From the NCBI RefSeq assembly GCF_001245615.1, contig NZ_CWKH01000001.1, positions 372,001 through 436,000 of the forward strand: DNA of 64,000 nt, read 5' to 3'. Position 1 is the first letter of the stretch; each line of letters starts with the position of its first letter. Made by a program: the position numbers and the translations under genes. The notes beneath the pieces were generated by a model. That model was not told where the DNA came from, searched no databases, and saw only the letters and a program-made list of their open reading frames with translations. This DNA is from Mycolicibacterium neworleansense. Its GTDB lineage: Bacteria; Actinomycetota; Actinomycetes; Mycobacteriales; Mycobacteriaceae. Shown here piece by piece: positions 29,933 through 38,508 of the stretch.

Positions 29933-30772
29933 ATGGCGGTCATGATAGTGACCGACTCGACGTCGCGGTTGCGATCCGAGTTGTGTGAGCAGTGGGGGAT
30001 CCGGCAGGTGCCGTTGCACATCCTCGATGACGGTGATGACTGGCGCGACGGCGTTGACCCGTTGCCGCCGCAGATCTATGAGAGGGCACGGGTCACGACG
30101 TCCGGGGCCTCGCCGGCCGATCTCTCCGAGACGTATCAGCAGGCGCTGGCCGACAGCGGCGGTGACGGTGTTGTCGCGGTGCATATTTCGGCCGCGCTTT
30201 CGAGCACCTACAGCACCGCTGCGGCGACGGCCCGGGAGATCGGACCGGCCGTGCGGGTGGTCAACTCACGCGCGGCGGCGATGGGGGTTGGTTTCGTCGC
30301 CCTGGCTGCCGCGGAAGCGGCACAGCGCGGCGAGCCGCTCGACGCTGTCGAAGCCGCGGCTCGGGCCGCGATACCGCGCGGGCAGGCGTTCATCGTCGTG
30401 CACCGGCTCGACAATCTGCGGCGCAGCGGCCGTATCGGTGCGGCGGCATCGTGGCTGGGCACCGCACTGTCGCTCAAGCCGCTGCTGCGCCTCGACGTGG
30501 ACGGCCGGCTGGTGCTTTCACAGCGCATCCGCACGATATCGAAAGCGCATGCGGCACTTGTCGATCAGATCGCCGACGCGGCCGGAGAGCGCGCCGTCAG
30601 CGTGGTGGTGCACCACGTCGACAACCCCGACGGTGCCGAGGAGATCGCCGCGGCGCTCACCGACCGGCTGCCGCACCTGAAGTCGCTGTCGGTGGCGGAC
30701 ATGGGTGCGGTGCTCGCGGTGCATGTCGGTGGCGGCGCGGTCGGTGCGTGCATCACCGTTGAGGACGCTTAG
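29933..30772 (+). CDS. DegV family fatty-acid-binding protein
   Basis: A 279-residue two-domain DegV protein, a family whose members bind long-chain fatty acids and can present them to fatty acid kinase. The N-terminus MIVTDSTSRLRSELCEQWG, the central RVTTSGASPADLSETYQQAL and VVHRLDNLRRSGRIG are family signatures. It starts two bases after the octT stop, so it belongs to the same transcript; comEA follows later in M. tuberculosis, but here two unrelated genes intervene. No fatty acid kinase gene (FakA type) is nearby. Confidence 0.92.
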   Translation: MAVMIVTDSTSRLRSELCEQWGIRQVPLHILDDGDDWRDGVDPLPPQIYERARVTTSGASPADLSETYQQALADSGGDGVVAVHISAALSSTYSTAAATAREIGPAVRVVNSRAAAMGVGFVALAAAEAAQRGEPLDAVEAAARAAIPRGQAFIVVHRLDNLRRSGRIGAAASWLGTALSLKPLLRLDVDGRLVLSQRIRTISKAHAALVDQIADAAGERAVSVVVHHVDNPDGAEEIAAALTDRLPHLKSLSVADMGAVLAVHVGGGAVGACITVEDA

Positions 30773-30875
30773 CCGGTCCCTCGCCTGCCGAGGCCGATTT
30801 CTACCTCAGGGCTGTGGATCGACGGGTGCGCACAACCGTCAGGCAGAAAACGATGCCACCGCAGGGCGCTCAGCC

Positions 30876-31928
30876 CTAGCCGGCGAAGCGCCCGGTGATC
30901 GGCGGCAGATCCTTGAGCGTGAGGATTCCGGGTGGCGCGGCCACCACCGCGGGCACCGCGTTGGTGACCGGCAGCGCGGTGTAGATCATGCCCAGCCCGT
31001 TGAGGCTGACCTCGCTCCAGTCCTTCGAGGGCAGGCAGTAGACAACCGTGCGCATGTTGGGCACGCCGAACACCTGGATCACGTGACCGTGCGCCACCGG
31101 CTTCGGCGGGGTGACGTGATTGCCCATGATCCAGTTGAACCCGACGCTGACCACGTTCTTGTCGCCCACCCAGCCACGGTGGTAGCCGAACACGCTGGCC
31201 ACCGTTCCCTTGGGGATCTGCATGAACCCCAGGTCGGAATCATCGGTGGCCGCGGTGAACTGGACGTCGAAGGTGATCCGGTCGAGCTCCGCGCCGACGG
31301 CGTCGGCCATCATCGCGGCCGACTCGGCGAACACCTCGCTCTCGCGACGCACGCTCTCGGCCAGACCGGGGGTCTCCGGGTCCTGGCCGAAGCCCATCGC
31401 GGCCATGGTGCCCGCCGATTCGTAGACCCCGCAGTCGACCGACTCGGTGATGCGAATCTCGTCGACGCTCTCGCACGCGCTGGACAGCACCATGCCCATC
31501 ATGTTCGTCAGGCCGGGGTGCGCACCGCTACCGAAGATCGTGGAATTGCCTGCCTGGCAAGCCTTCTGGATCCGTTCCAAGTCTTCAGGGGTCTGCTTGC
31601 CGCCGGTGATCCAGGCCGCGGTGGAACACACGTTGACCCCGGCCTCCAGCAATGCGACGAGTTCGTCGACGCTGGGCCAGATGGGGTTGTAGCAACAGGC
31701 GTCGGGTTTCAGCGCGATCAGTGCGTCGATGTCGTTGGTGGCCTTGATGCCGGTGGGCTCCGGCCAGCCGGCCAGGTCCGCGGCGTCGACGCCGACCTTG
31801 TCGGCGCTGTACGCGTACACGCCGACCAATTCCATGTCGTCGCGGCCGATGATCGCGTGGAGCGAGCGTCGTCCGATGTTGCCGGTGGTCCACTGGATGA
31901 CCCGGATCGGCTTACCCGCTGCGGTCAT
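30876..31928 (-). CDS. NAD(P)H-dependent amine dehydrogenase / DapB-like reductase
   Basis: A 350-residue oxidoreductase with an N-terminal Rossmann fold (RVIQWTTGNIGRRSLHAII, residues 8-26) resembling dihydrodipicolinate reductase and 2,4-diaminopentanoate dehydrogenase. HPGLTNMMGMVLSSAC in the middle is typical of the mycobacterial members. It lacks the catalytic histidine motif of true DapB, so a role in lysine synthesis is unlikely. A GAGGAGA ribosome-binding site precedes the ATG, and a TAGTGT -10 box lies on this strand near 31965-31970. It occupies, with the slipin gene, the place of eis in the M. tuberculosis order. Confidence 0.85.
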   Translation of the reverse strand: MTAAGKPIRVIQWTTGNIGRRSLHAIIGRDDMELVGVYAYSADKVGVDAADLAGWPEPTGIKATNDIDALIALKPDACCYNPIWPSVDELVALLEAGVNVCSTAAWITGGKQTPEDLERIQKACQAGNSTIFGSGAHPGLTNMMGMVLSSACESVDEIRITESVDCGVYESAGTMAAMGFGQDPETPGLAESVRRESEVFAESAAMMADAVGAELDRITFDVQFTAATDDSDLGFMQIPKGTVASVFGYHRGWVGDKNVVSVGFNWIMGNHVTPPKPVAHGHVIQVFGVPNMRTVVYCLPSKDWSEVSLNGLGMIYTALPVTNAVPAVVAAPPGILTLKDLPPITGRFAG

Positions 31929-31960
31929 GGTCGTCTCCTCTTCGAGCCCTGCGGTGGACT

Positions 31961-31970
31961 CTAGACACTA
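31961..31970. promoter_or_regulatory. -10 region of the DapB-like gene, identical to half of the TetR operator
   Basis: CTAGACACTA here is the reverse complement of TAGTGTCTAG in the TetR/P450 operator (14452-14461). It includes the minus-strand -10 box TAGTGT. Only a half-site is present, so regulator binding is doubtful. Confidence 0.3.
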
Positions 31971-32065
31971 TCGGTGAGTTGTTCACTCGCGGTAGGCACA
32001 CCACCGTCGCACAATCGAATTGCGGGGCGAGCTTGCCCCGCCAAGCCATGAATCGAGGTCGGATC

Positions 32066-32857
32066 ATGGACATGCTCTACACGTTCGCAACGGCCGGCGC
32101 CGCCGCCGTCGCCCTGCTCTGGCTCGGCATGAACAACATCCGCGTGGTCAGGCAGTTCGAGCGGGGTGTGGTATTCCGGTTCGGCCGGGTCCAGGAGAAC
32201 GTCCGCCAGCCCGGATTGACCATGCTGGTTCCCGTCGCCGACCGGCTGCAGAAGGTCAACATGCAGATCATCACGATGCCGGTGCCCGCGCAGGACGGCA
32301 TCACCCGCGACAACGTCACCGTCCGGGTCGATGCGGTCATCTACTTCAACGTGATCGACCCGGTCCGGGCCGTGGTCGACGTCCAGGACTACATGTCGGC
32401 GATCGGCCAGGTGGCGCAGACCTCCCTGCGGTCGATCATCGGCAAGAGCAATCTGGATGACCTCCTGTCCAACCGGGAGCGGCTCAACCAGGGTCTCGAA
32501 CTGCTCATCGACAACCCCGCGGTGGGCTGGGGGATACACATCGACCGGGTCGAGATCAAAGACGTCGTACTGCCGGATTCGATGAAGCGGTCGATCGCGC
32601 GCCAGGCCGAGGCGGAACGTGAGCGGCGGGCCCGCGTCATCACCGCCGACGGCGAACTGCAGGCATCGGAGAAACTCGCCGCGGCCGCCGACGTGATGGC
32701 CGCCGAGCCCGCGGCCCTGCAGCTGCGACTGCTGGAGACCGTGGTCGAAGTGGCCGCCGAGAAGAACTCCACGGTGGTGCTGCCGTTCCCGGTGGAGCTG
32801 CTGCGCTACCTGGAACGGACCACACCCAAGCAGCCCCCGACCCCCGCGGTGGGGTAG
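32066..32857 (+). CDS. Slipin (SPFH/band 7 membrane protein)
   Basis: A 263-residue protein with one N-terminal membrane segment (YTFATAGAAAVALLWLGMNN) and an SPFH domain beginning with IRVVRQFERGVVFRFGR, the slipin signature, continuing to EIKDVVLPDSMKRSIARQAEAERERRARV. The C-terminus is a short helical region and proline tail. Slipins form membrane microdomain scaffolds, often with an NfeD-type protease partner; none is encoded adjacent. The ATG at 32066 is chosen as the first codon before the membrane segment. It is divergent from the DapB-like gene. Confidence 0.93.
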   Translation: MDMLYTFATAGAAAVALLWLGMNNIRVVRQFERGVVFRFGRVQENVRQPGLTMLVPVADRLQKVNMQIITMPVPAQDGITRDNVTVRVDAVIYFNVIDPVRAVVDVQDYMSAIGQVAQTSLRSIIGKSNLDDLLSNRERLNQGLELLIDNPAVGWGIHIDRVEIKDVVLPDSMKRSIARQAEAERERRARVITADGELQASEKLAAAADVMAAEPAALQLRLLETVVEVAAEKNSTVVLPFPVELLRYLERTTPKQPPTPAVG

Positions 32858-32934
32858 TAATCCACAACGCGAGATTCATCCACAGCCAGTCGGTGACGAG
32901 GGCCCGCGAGCCCGGAATCGTCGCGACCCGCACC

Positions 32935-32947
32935 TACCGTCGCGGGC
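32935..32947 (+). promoter_or_regulatory. Predicted -10 box giving a leaderless comEA mRNA
   Basis: TACCGT (32935-32940) is followed by seven bases and the comEA ATG at 32948, with no ribosome-binding site. Confidence 0.45.
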
Positions 32948-33778
32948 ATGGGAACCGAATTGTCGGTGGAGCGGCTCCGTCGTCTGGGAGGCAGCCGTCC
33001 GGGCGGCACGGACGACACCGACGCCGAGGGTGACGGCGCGCCGGACCGCGACACCGCATCCGAGAGCGCGCTGTCGAGATGGCTGCCCGATACGGCGCCG
33101 GGGGAAGGCCGGGGGTGGTTGGCTGCCGTGCGGGCAGACCCCGGCCGCGCCGGGGCACTCGCGCTGGCCGGGGTCGGGGTGCTGGCCGTCCTGGTCACCG
33201 TCTTCGCCCTGATCCGCCAGCAGCCGCCGCCGGTCGCTTCGGCGAATCTCCCACCGGTGCAGATGGTTTCGTCGGCGGCGCCGCCGCCGGCCGGCAATGC
33301 CCCGGGTGGCCAGGTGGTGGTCAGCGTGGTCGGCCTGGTGCACAAGCCGGGTCTGGTCACCCTGCAGTCCGGGGCGCGGATTGCCGACGCGCTGCAAGCC
33401 GCAGGCGGGCCGCTCGAGGGGGCTGACCTGATCGGCTTGAACATGGCCCGCCGGGTCGGGGACGGTGAGCAGATCGTCGTCGGCATCGACGCCCCCGCGG
33501 GTCAGCCGGCGACCATGGGCAGCTCGGTCGCCGGCGATGCGGCGGTCACCCCGCCACCCGGCACCCCGGCCGCCGGCACACCGGCCGGGCCGGTCGACCT
33601 CAACACCGCGTCCGTCGAGGACCTCGACGCGCTGCCCGGTATCGGCCCGGTGACCGCCGAGGCGATCGTGGCCTGGCGGGTCGCGCACGGCCGGTTCGAC
33701 AGTGTCGATCAGCTTGGCGACGTCGACGGCATCGGCCCTGCGCGGCTGGAGAAACTGCGTGAGCTGGTCCGGGCGTGA
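32948..33778 (+). CDS. comEA: ComEA-type DNA-binding protein
   Basis: A 276-residue membrane-anchored protein. A charged N-terminal cytoplasmic segment (about 65 residues) precedes one membrane helix (AGALALAGVGVLAVLVTVFALI), then a proline/alanine linker, an SLBB domain (VVSVVGLVHKPGLVTLQSGARIADAL) and a C-terminal helix-hairpin-helix domain (DLNTASVEDLDALPGIGPVTAEAIVAWR split over the last 65 residues). ComEA binds incoming DNA outside the membrane in transformable bacteria. comEC follows at once, as in most genomes. Natural competence of the organism is not shown by the sequence. Confidence 0.92.
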   Translation: MGTELSVERLRRLGGSRPGGTDDTDAEGDGAPDRDTASESALSRWLPDTAPGEGRGWLAAVRADPGRAGALALAGVGVLAVLVTVFALIRQQPPPVASANLPPVQMVSSAAPPPAGNAPGGQVVVSVVGLVHKPGLVTLQSGARIADALQAAGGPLEGADLIGLNMARRVGDGEQIVVGIDAPAGQPATMGSSVAGDAAVTPPPGTPAAGTPAGPVDLNTASVEDLDALPGIGPVTAEAIVAWRVAHGRFDSVDQLGDVDGIGPARLEKLRELVRA

Positions 33779-33827
33779 GGGGCCGGGAGGGGACGGATGG
33801 GCCGATGAGCGGTCGCTGGATCTGCGG

Positions 33828-35324
33828 ATGGTCCCAGCCGCCCTGACGGCGTGGTCGGTGTCGGCGGCGGGCATCGTCTGGCATCCCGGGGCCGCGGTGG
33901 TGGTGGGCCTCGGCGCGGTCGCTTTGACCTGGCTGGCTGCGCGGTCCGGTGGTGGGATGGCCGCCGATCAGCGACCGGTCGCGGCCGCGGTGCTGGCGGT
34001 GGCGGCCGTGGCCGCCGGGTTCGCGATGGCAGTCGGACTTCGCGTGCATCAGGTCGAGAATCATCCGATCGGTCGGCTCTATGGCGGCCAGGCGAGGGTC
34101 GAGGTCCTTCCCGAGGAGACCCCGCGGGTGGTCAACGGTGGGCGGCTGATGTTCCGCGCCGCGCTGCGCCAGGTCGACGAGGTCCCGATGACGGGCCGGG
34201 TCCTGGTGTTCGCCTCGTCGTCGTTCGGTCAGGCCGGGCCCGGGCGGCCGGTACGATTTCGGGCCGCCGTGGGGCGCCCCGGCCGCCAGGACCTGACGGT
34301 GGCCGTGCTCGCGGCATCGGGTCAGCCGTCGCTGGGGGAGGCCTCGGCAGTGCAGCGCATCGCCGGGCAGATCCGTTCGGGCTTCGCGGAATCGGCGCGG
34401 GCGGCGCTACCGGCCGATCAGGCCGGCATGCTGCCGGCACTCGTGCTCGGGGACACCTCGGCGGTCACCGCGACCACCACGGCGCAGTTCCGTACCGCCG
34501 GCCTGACCCATCTGACGGCGGTGTCGGGAGCCAACGTGACGATCGTGTGCGGCGCGCTGCTGCTGAGTGCCGCGCTGGTCGGGCCGAGAGCAGCCGCGCT
34601 GCTGGCCGGTGCCGGGCTGGTCGGGTTCGTCATCGTCGTGCAGCCATCGGCCAGCGTGCTGCGGGCCGCGGTGATGGGGGCGGTGACCCTGCTGGCGGTG
34701 TTGACCCACCGACGGCGGCAAGCCGTGCCCGCGCTGGCGGCCAGTGTGATCGTGTTGATGATCGCGGCCCCCGAACTGGCGGTCGATGTCGGGTTCGCGC
34801 TGTCGGTGTGCGCGACGGCCGGGATCGTCGTCCTGGCTCCGGTGTGGTCGGGCCGGCTGCAGGCCCGTGGCTGGCCGCGCCCGGTGGCGGCGGCGGTCAG
34901 CGTAGCGGTGGTGGCCCAGTTGGTCACGGCGCCACTGGTGGCCGGGATCTCGGGAACCGTCAGCCTGGTGGCCGTGGCTGCCAATCTTGCTGTGGCCGGG
35001 GTGATTCCGCCCATCACGGTTCTCGGCACCGCGGCGGCGGTGTGCTCGGGGATCTGGCCGGGCGGGGCGCAGCTGCTGATCCGGTTCACCGGACCCGAGC
35101 TGTGGTGGCTGTTGTCGGTGGCGCGGTGGGCCTCGGCGCTGCCCGCGGCCGCGCTGCCATCGCCCTCGGGTGTGGCCGGCGTGGTGTCGGTGGCGCTGGG
35201 CGGGGTGGCGTTGACGGTGCTGTGGCGGCTGCGCTGGGTGCGTCGCGGGCTGGCCGTGCTGGTGGTCGGCCTGCTGGCCTGGGCGCTGGCGGGCCAGGTG
35301 GTCGGCGCTGTCGGGTCGGCGTGA
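33828..35324 (+). CDS. comEC: ComEC/Rec2-type competence membrane protein (no metallo-beta-lactamase domain)
   Basis: A 498-residue polytopic membrane protein with an N-terminal OB-like extracellular part (about residues 75-165) and the Competence domain, signalled by LPALVLGDTSAVTATTTAQFRTAGLTHLTAVSGANVTIVC split around residue 210-240, followed by at least seven hydrophobic segments. It ends after a short basic loop with another membrane helix; the metallo-beta-lactamase domain of full-length ComEC is missing, as in recalled mycobacterial Rv2414c. The first in-frame ATG after the comEA stop (33828) is used; an earlier start inside comEA cannot be excluded. holA begins 13 bases after its stop. 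Confidence 0.88.
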   Translation: MVPAALTAWSVSAAGIVWHPGAAVVVGLGAVALTWLAARSGGGMAADQRPVAAAVLAVAAVAAGFAMAVGLRVHQVENHPIGRLYGGQARVEVLPEETPRVVNGGRLMFRAALRQVDEVPMTGRVLVFASSSFGQAGPGRPVRFRAAVGRPGRQDLTVAVLAASGQPSLGEASAVQRIAGQIRSGFAESARAALPADQAGMLPALVLGDTSAVTATTTAQFRTAGLTHLTAVSGANVTIVCGALLLSAALVGPRAAALLAGAGLVGFVIVVQPSASVLRAAVMGAVTLLAVLTHRRRQAVPALAASVIVLMIAAPELAVDVGFALSVCATAGIVVLAPVWSGRLQARGWPRPVAAAVSVAVVAQLVTAPLVAGISGTVSLVAVAANLAVAGVIPPITVLGTAAAVCSGIWPGGAQLLIRFTGPELWWLLSVARWASALPAAALPSPSGVAGVVSVALGGVALTVLWRLRWVRRGLAVLVVGLLAWALAGQVVGAVGSA

Positions 35325-35336
35325 CACGATCATCGT

Positions 35337-36299
35337 GTGAGTCAACAGATCGACGGTCTGCACCTGGTTCTGGGCGATGAGGAACTGCTGGTCGAACGAG
35401 CGGTCGGGGCGGTGCTGCGGGCGCTGCGTGAGCAGGCCGGATCCGACGACGTTCCGGTGGACCGGATGCGGGCCGGTGAGGTCAGCACCAGTGAGCTCGC
35501 CGAGCTGCTGAGCCCGTCGCTGTTCGCCGAAGAACGCCTGGTGGTGCTGGAGGCCGCCGCCGAGGCGGGCAAGGATGCCGTCGCCCTCATCGCCTCGGCC
35601 GCAGCCGATCTGCCTCCCGGCACGGTGCTGGTCGTCGTCCACTCCGGCGGCGGGCGGGCCAAGGCGCTGGCTGACCAGTTGAAAAAGCTTGGCGCACAGG
35701 TGCATCCGTGCTCGCGCATCACCAAGCCCGCCGAGCGTGCGGATTTCGTGCGGGCCGAGTTCCGCCAGTTGCGGGCCAAGGTGTCCGACGACACGGTCAC
35801 CGCGGTACTGGATGCGGTCGGCTCGAACATCCGCGAGCTCGCCGCGGTGTGCTCGCAGCTGGTGGCCGATACCGCCGGGCAGGTCGACGCGGTCGCGGTG
35901 CGCCGCTATCACAGCGGCAAGGCCGAGGTGAAGGGCTTCGACATCGCGGACAAGGCGGTCACCGGAGATGTCGCGGGCGCCGCCGAAGCGTTGCGTTGGG
36001 CGATGCTGGCCGGGGAGCCACAAGTGGTGTTGGCCGATGCGCTGGCCGAGGCCGTGCACACGATCGCACGGGTGGGGCCGTTGTCGGGGGATCCGTACCG
36101 GCTGGCCGGTGAGTTGGGGATGCCGCCGTGGCGGGTGCAGAAGGCGCAGAAGCAGGCGCGGCGATGGTCACGCGACTCGGTGGCCGAGGCGATGCGGGTG
36201 GTCGCCACCCTCAATGCAGACGTAAAGGGCGCAGCGGCAGATGCCGACTACGCCCTTGAGACAGCGGTGCGCCGGGTGGCGGAACTCGCCACCCGGTGA
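35337..36299 (+). CDS. holA: DNA polymerase III delta subunit
   Basis: A 320-residue subunit of the clamp loader. The N-terminal [20 protein letters not shown], the segment [21 protein letters not shown], and the C-terminal collar ([22 protein letters not shown]) match HolA of actinobacteria. It opens the beta clamp with gamma and delta-prime during replication. GTG start follows comEC by 13 bases, and a perfect 7+1+7 palindrome (ACACGAT-C-ATCGTGT, 35324-35338) straddles the junction. rpsT lies convergent 32 bases downstream. Confidence 0.93.
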   Translation: MSQQIDGLHLVLGDEELLVERAVGAVLRALREQAGSDDVPVDRMRAGEVSTSELAELLSPSLFAEERLVVLEAAAEAGKDAVALIASAAADLPPGTVLVVVHSGGGRAKALADQLKKLGAQVHPCSRITKPAERADFVRAEFRQLRAKVSDDTVTAVLDAVGSNIRELAAVCSQLVADTAGQVDAVAVRRYHSGKAEVKGFDIADKAVTGDVAGAAEALRWAMLAGEPQVVLADALAEAVHTIARVGPLSGDPYRLAGELGMPPWRVQKAQKQARRWSRDSVAEAMRVVATLNADVKGAAADADYALETAVRRVAELATR

Positions 36300-36331
36300 A
36301 CCGGAAAAGCTAGCGGATCAAACCCGGAGGG

Positions 36332-36592
36332 TCAGAGCTTGTTCAGCGCCAGGGCCAGAGCCGACTTCTTGTTGGCGGCCTGGTTGGCGTGGATGACGCC
36401 CTTGCTGGCGGCCTTGTCGAGCTTGCGGCTGGTCGACACCAGCAACTCGGCGGCCTTGTCCTTCTCGCCCGCCTCGACGGCCTCGCGGAAGCTGCGCACA
36501 GCCGTACGCAGCGACGACTTCACCGACTGGTTACGCAGCCGACGACGCTCGTTGGTGAGGATGCGCTTTTCCTGCGACTTGATGTTGGCCAC
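36332..36592 (-). CDS. rpsT: 30S ribosomal protein S20
   Basis: An 86-residue, highly basic helical protein that binds 16S rRNA. The start (V/M)[17 protein letters not shown] and the C-terminal [20 protein letters not shown] are the S20 signatures. The GTG at 36592 is used because AAGGAA lies just upstream and the sequence before it is not conserved. It is transcribed alone, opposite to the flanking genes. Its location next to holA is widespread in bacteria. Confidence 0.97.
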   Translation of the reverse strand: MANIKSQEKRILTNERRRLRNQSVKSSLRTAVRSFREAVEAGEKDKAAELLVSTSRKLDKAASKGVIHANQAANKKSALALALNKL

Positions 36593-36829
36593 GTAAAAAT
36601 TCCTTCGTAATTCTCTAGCTGGGGTTACCGAAGTCTGGGTGCGCACACCCGCACTGCGGGCAGCGACTGTTCAGGGTACCAGCGAGGCGTCCGAACTCCC
36701 AAAGCGGTGCAGCGGAAACGTCGGGCGCCCGCGGCTCGTTTTTCCACCCTCATACCACTTCAATCGCCCTTTGGCCTGCCGAAACGGGCTGCGCCGTTGA
36801 ACCGGCGAAACGTCCGAAGGTGGGGCAGC
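36593..36829. other. Divergent intergenic region between rpsT and the ATP-grasp gene
   Basis: No gene is supported here. It contains two short palindromes, GGGTG-CGCA-CACCC (36637-36650) and CCCGCA-C-TGCGGG (36648-36660), close to the expected rpsT promoter, and AAGGTGGGG before the ATG at 36830. Promoter boxes are not clear. Confidence 0.5.
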
Positions 36830-38491
36830 ATGATGGGGGTGAGCCTGAAAACCGTCCGTACCCAAGGTGCCGAGTCGAACGGGTCGAGGCCGGCCTCGCA
36901 ACGGGCGGCGTCCTCGCGGCGCGCCAAGCATCAGGGCATCTTCGACGGCTACAACCAGCTGGGCCGCTACTCGCAGGCCTTCGACGAGATGTTCGATGCC
37001 TCTGGCAACGTACGCGGACCCTACAAGGGCATCTTTGCCGAGCTTGCTCCGTCGGACGCATCGGAGCTGCGATCGCGCTCGGATGCGCTGGGCCGCGCGT
37101 TCATCGATCAGGGCATCACCTTCTCGCTGTCCGGCCAGGAGCGGCCGTTCCCGCTCGACCTGGTGCCGCGGGTGATCTCGGCCGCCGAATGGTCCCGGCT
37201 GGAACGCGGCATCACCCAACGGGTCAAGGCGCTGGAGATGTACCTCGACGACATCTACGGCGAGCAGGAGATCCTGCGCGACGGCGTGATCCCGCGCCGG
37301 TTGGTGACCTCGTGTGAGCACTTCCACCGCGAGGCGGCGGGCATCGTCCCGCCCAACGGGGTGCGCATCCACGTCGCCGGTATCGACCTGATCCGCGATG
37401 ACAAGGGCGACTTCCGGGTGCTCGAGGACAATCTGCGATCGCCTTCGGGGGTGTCCTACGTGATGGAGAACCGGCGCACCATGGCGCGAGTCTTCCCGAA
37501 CCTGTTCGCCACCCACCGCGTGCGCGCGGTCGGCGACTACTCGTCGCACCTGCTGCGGGCGCTGCGCAATGCCGCACCCACCAACGTCGCCGACCCCACC
37601 GTCGTGGTGCTCACGCCCGGGGTCTACAACTCGGCCTACTTCGAGCACTCGCTGCTGGCCCGCCAGATGGGCGTCGAACTGGTCGAGGGCCGTGACCTGT
37701 TCTGCCGCGACAACGCCGTCTACATGCGCACCACCGAAGGCGAGCGCCAGGTCGACGTCATCTACCGCCGCATCGATGACGCGTTTCTGGACCCGATGCA
37801 GTTCCGGCCCGACTCGGTGCTCGGGGTGGCCGGCCTGCTCAACGCCGCGCGCGCGGGCAACGTGGTGATCTCCAGCGCGGTCGGCAACGGGGTCGGCGAC
37901 GACAAGCTCGTCTACACCTATGTGCCCACCATCATCGAGTACTACCTGGGCGAGAAGCCGGTCCTGGCCAACGTCGACACCTACCGCTGTTGGTTGGACA
38001 CCGAACGCGAAGAGGTGCTCGACCGGATCGACGAACTCGTCATCAAACCGGTCGAGGGTTCGGGCGGCTACGGCATCGTCTTCGGCCCCGACGCTTCGGA
38101 CAAGGAGCTGGCGGCGATCTCCAAGAAGATCCGTGCCGATCCGCGCGGCTGGATCGCCCAGCCGGTGATGCAACTGTCCACGGTGCCCACCCAGATCGAT
38201 GACAAGCTGGCGCCCCGGCACGTGGATCTGCGTCCGTTCGCGGTCAACGACGGCAACGACGTCTGGGTGCTGCCCGGCGGGCTGACCCGGGTGGCGCTGC
38301 CGGAAGGGTCCCTCGTGGTCAATTCCAGCCAGGGCGGCGGTTCGAAGGACACCTGGGTGCTGGCAACGCGGACGTCGGCGGCCGACCGCGAGCTGGCCGC
38401 GGCCGAGGTGGTGCGGTCGCTGCCAAAATCCGCCAAAGGGCCCAAAAGCGACGGCGCGCCGGACGGTTCGTCGTCACAACAGCAGCAGTAG
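36830..38491 (+). CDS. Circularly permuted ATP-grasp type 2 protein
   Basis: A 553-residue protein of the DUF404/DUF407 (circularly permuted ATP-grasp) group. Typical segments are FDEMFDASGNVRGPYKGIF near residue 50, LVPRVISAAEWSRLERGI, RVLEDNLRSPSGVSYVMENR and VIKPVEGSGGYGIVFGP, the last a probable nucleotide loop. The tail is low-complexity (SSSQQQQ). It is the first gene of a three-gene set with an alpha-E protein (17-base gap) and a transglutaminase. Comparative work predicts that this combination makes or attaches a peptide modification; the substrate is unknown. ATG 36830 has a good upstream purine tract; a GTG nine bases later is possible. Confidence 0.9.
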   Translation: MMGVSLKTVRTQGAESNGSRPASQRAASSRRAKHQGIFDGYNQLGRYSQAFDEMFDASGNVRGPYKGIFAELAPSDASELRSRSDALGRAFIDQGITFSLSGQERPFPLDLVPRVISAAEWSRLERGITQRVKALEMYLDDIYGEQEILRDGVIPRRLVTSCEHFHREAAGIVPPNGVRIHVAGIDLIRDDKGDFRVLEDNLRSPSGVSYVMENRRTMARVFPNLFATHRVRAVGDYSSHLLRALRNAAPTNVADPTVVVLTPGVYNSAYFEHSLLARQMGVELVEGRDLFCRDNAVYMRTTEGERQVDVIYRRIDDAFLDPMQFRPDSVLGVAGLLNAARAGNVVISSAVGNGVGDDKLVYTYVPTIIEYYLGEKPVLANVDTYRCWLDTEREEVLDRIDELVIKPVEGSGGYGIVFGPDASDKELAAISKKIRADPRGWIAQPVMQLSTVPTQIDDKLAPRHVDLRPFAVNDGNDVWVLPGGLTRVALPEGSLVVNSSQGGGSKDTWVLATRTSAADRELAAAEVVRSLPKSAKGPKSDGAPDGSSSQQQQ

Positions 38492-38508
38492 CAGGGGGTG
38501 GGCGGAAG

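Noticed and set aside
30876..31928. DapB of lysine biosynthesis
   Set aside because: Only the N-terminal nucleotide-binding fold is alike; the DapB catalytic motif is absent and the protein is about 100 residues too long.
32858..32947. DnaA-box-like TCCACA motifs before comEA
   Set aside because: Only two imperfect copies occur and no origin features are nearby.
35324..35338. Perfect palindrome ACACGAT-C-ATCGTGT at the comEC/holA junction as an operator
   Set aside because: It lies within an operon at a start codon without an adjacent regulator or promoter box; chance is possible, so it is only mentioned in the holA entry.
33851..35380. Alternative + strand open frame over comEC
   Set aside because: Arginine/glycine-rich shadow in a second frame; the comEC frame gives clear membrane helices and family motifs.
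36637..36660. Palindromes in the rpsT upstream region as a terminator
   Set aside because: They lie in a divergent promoter region where no transcript needs to end; their role is unclear.
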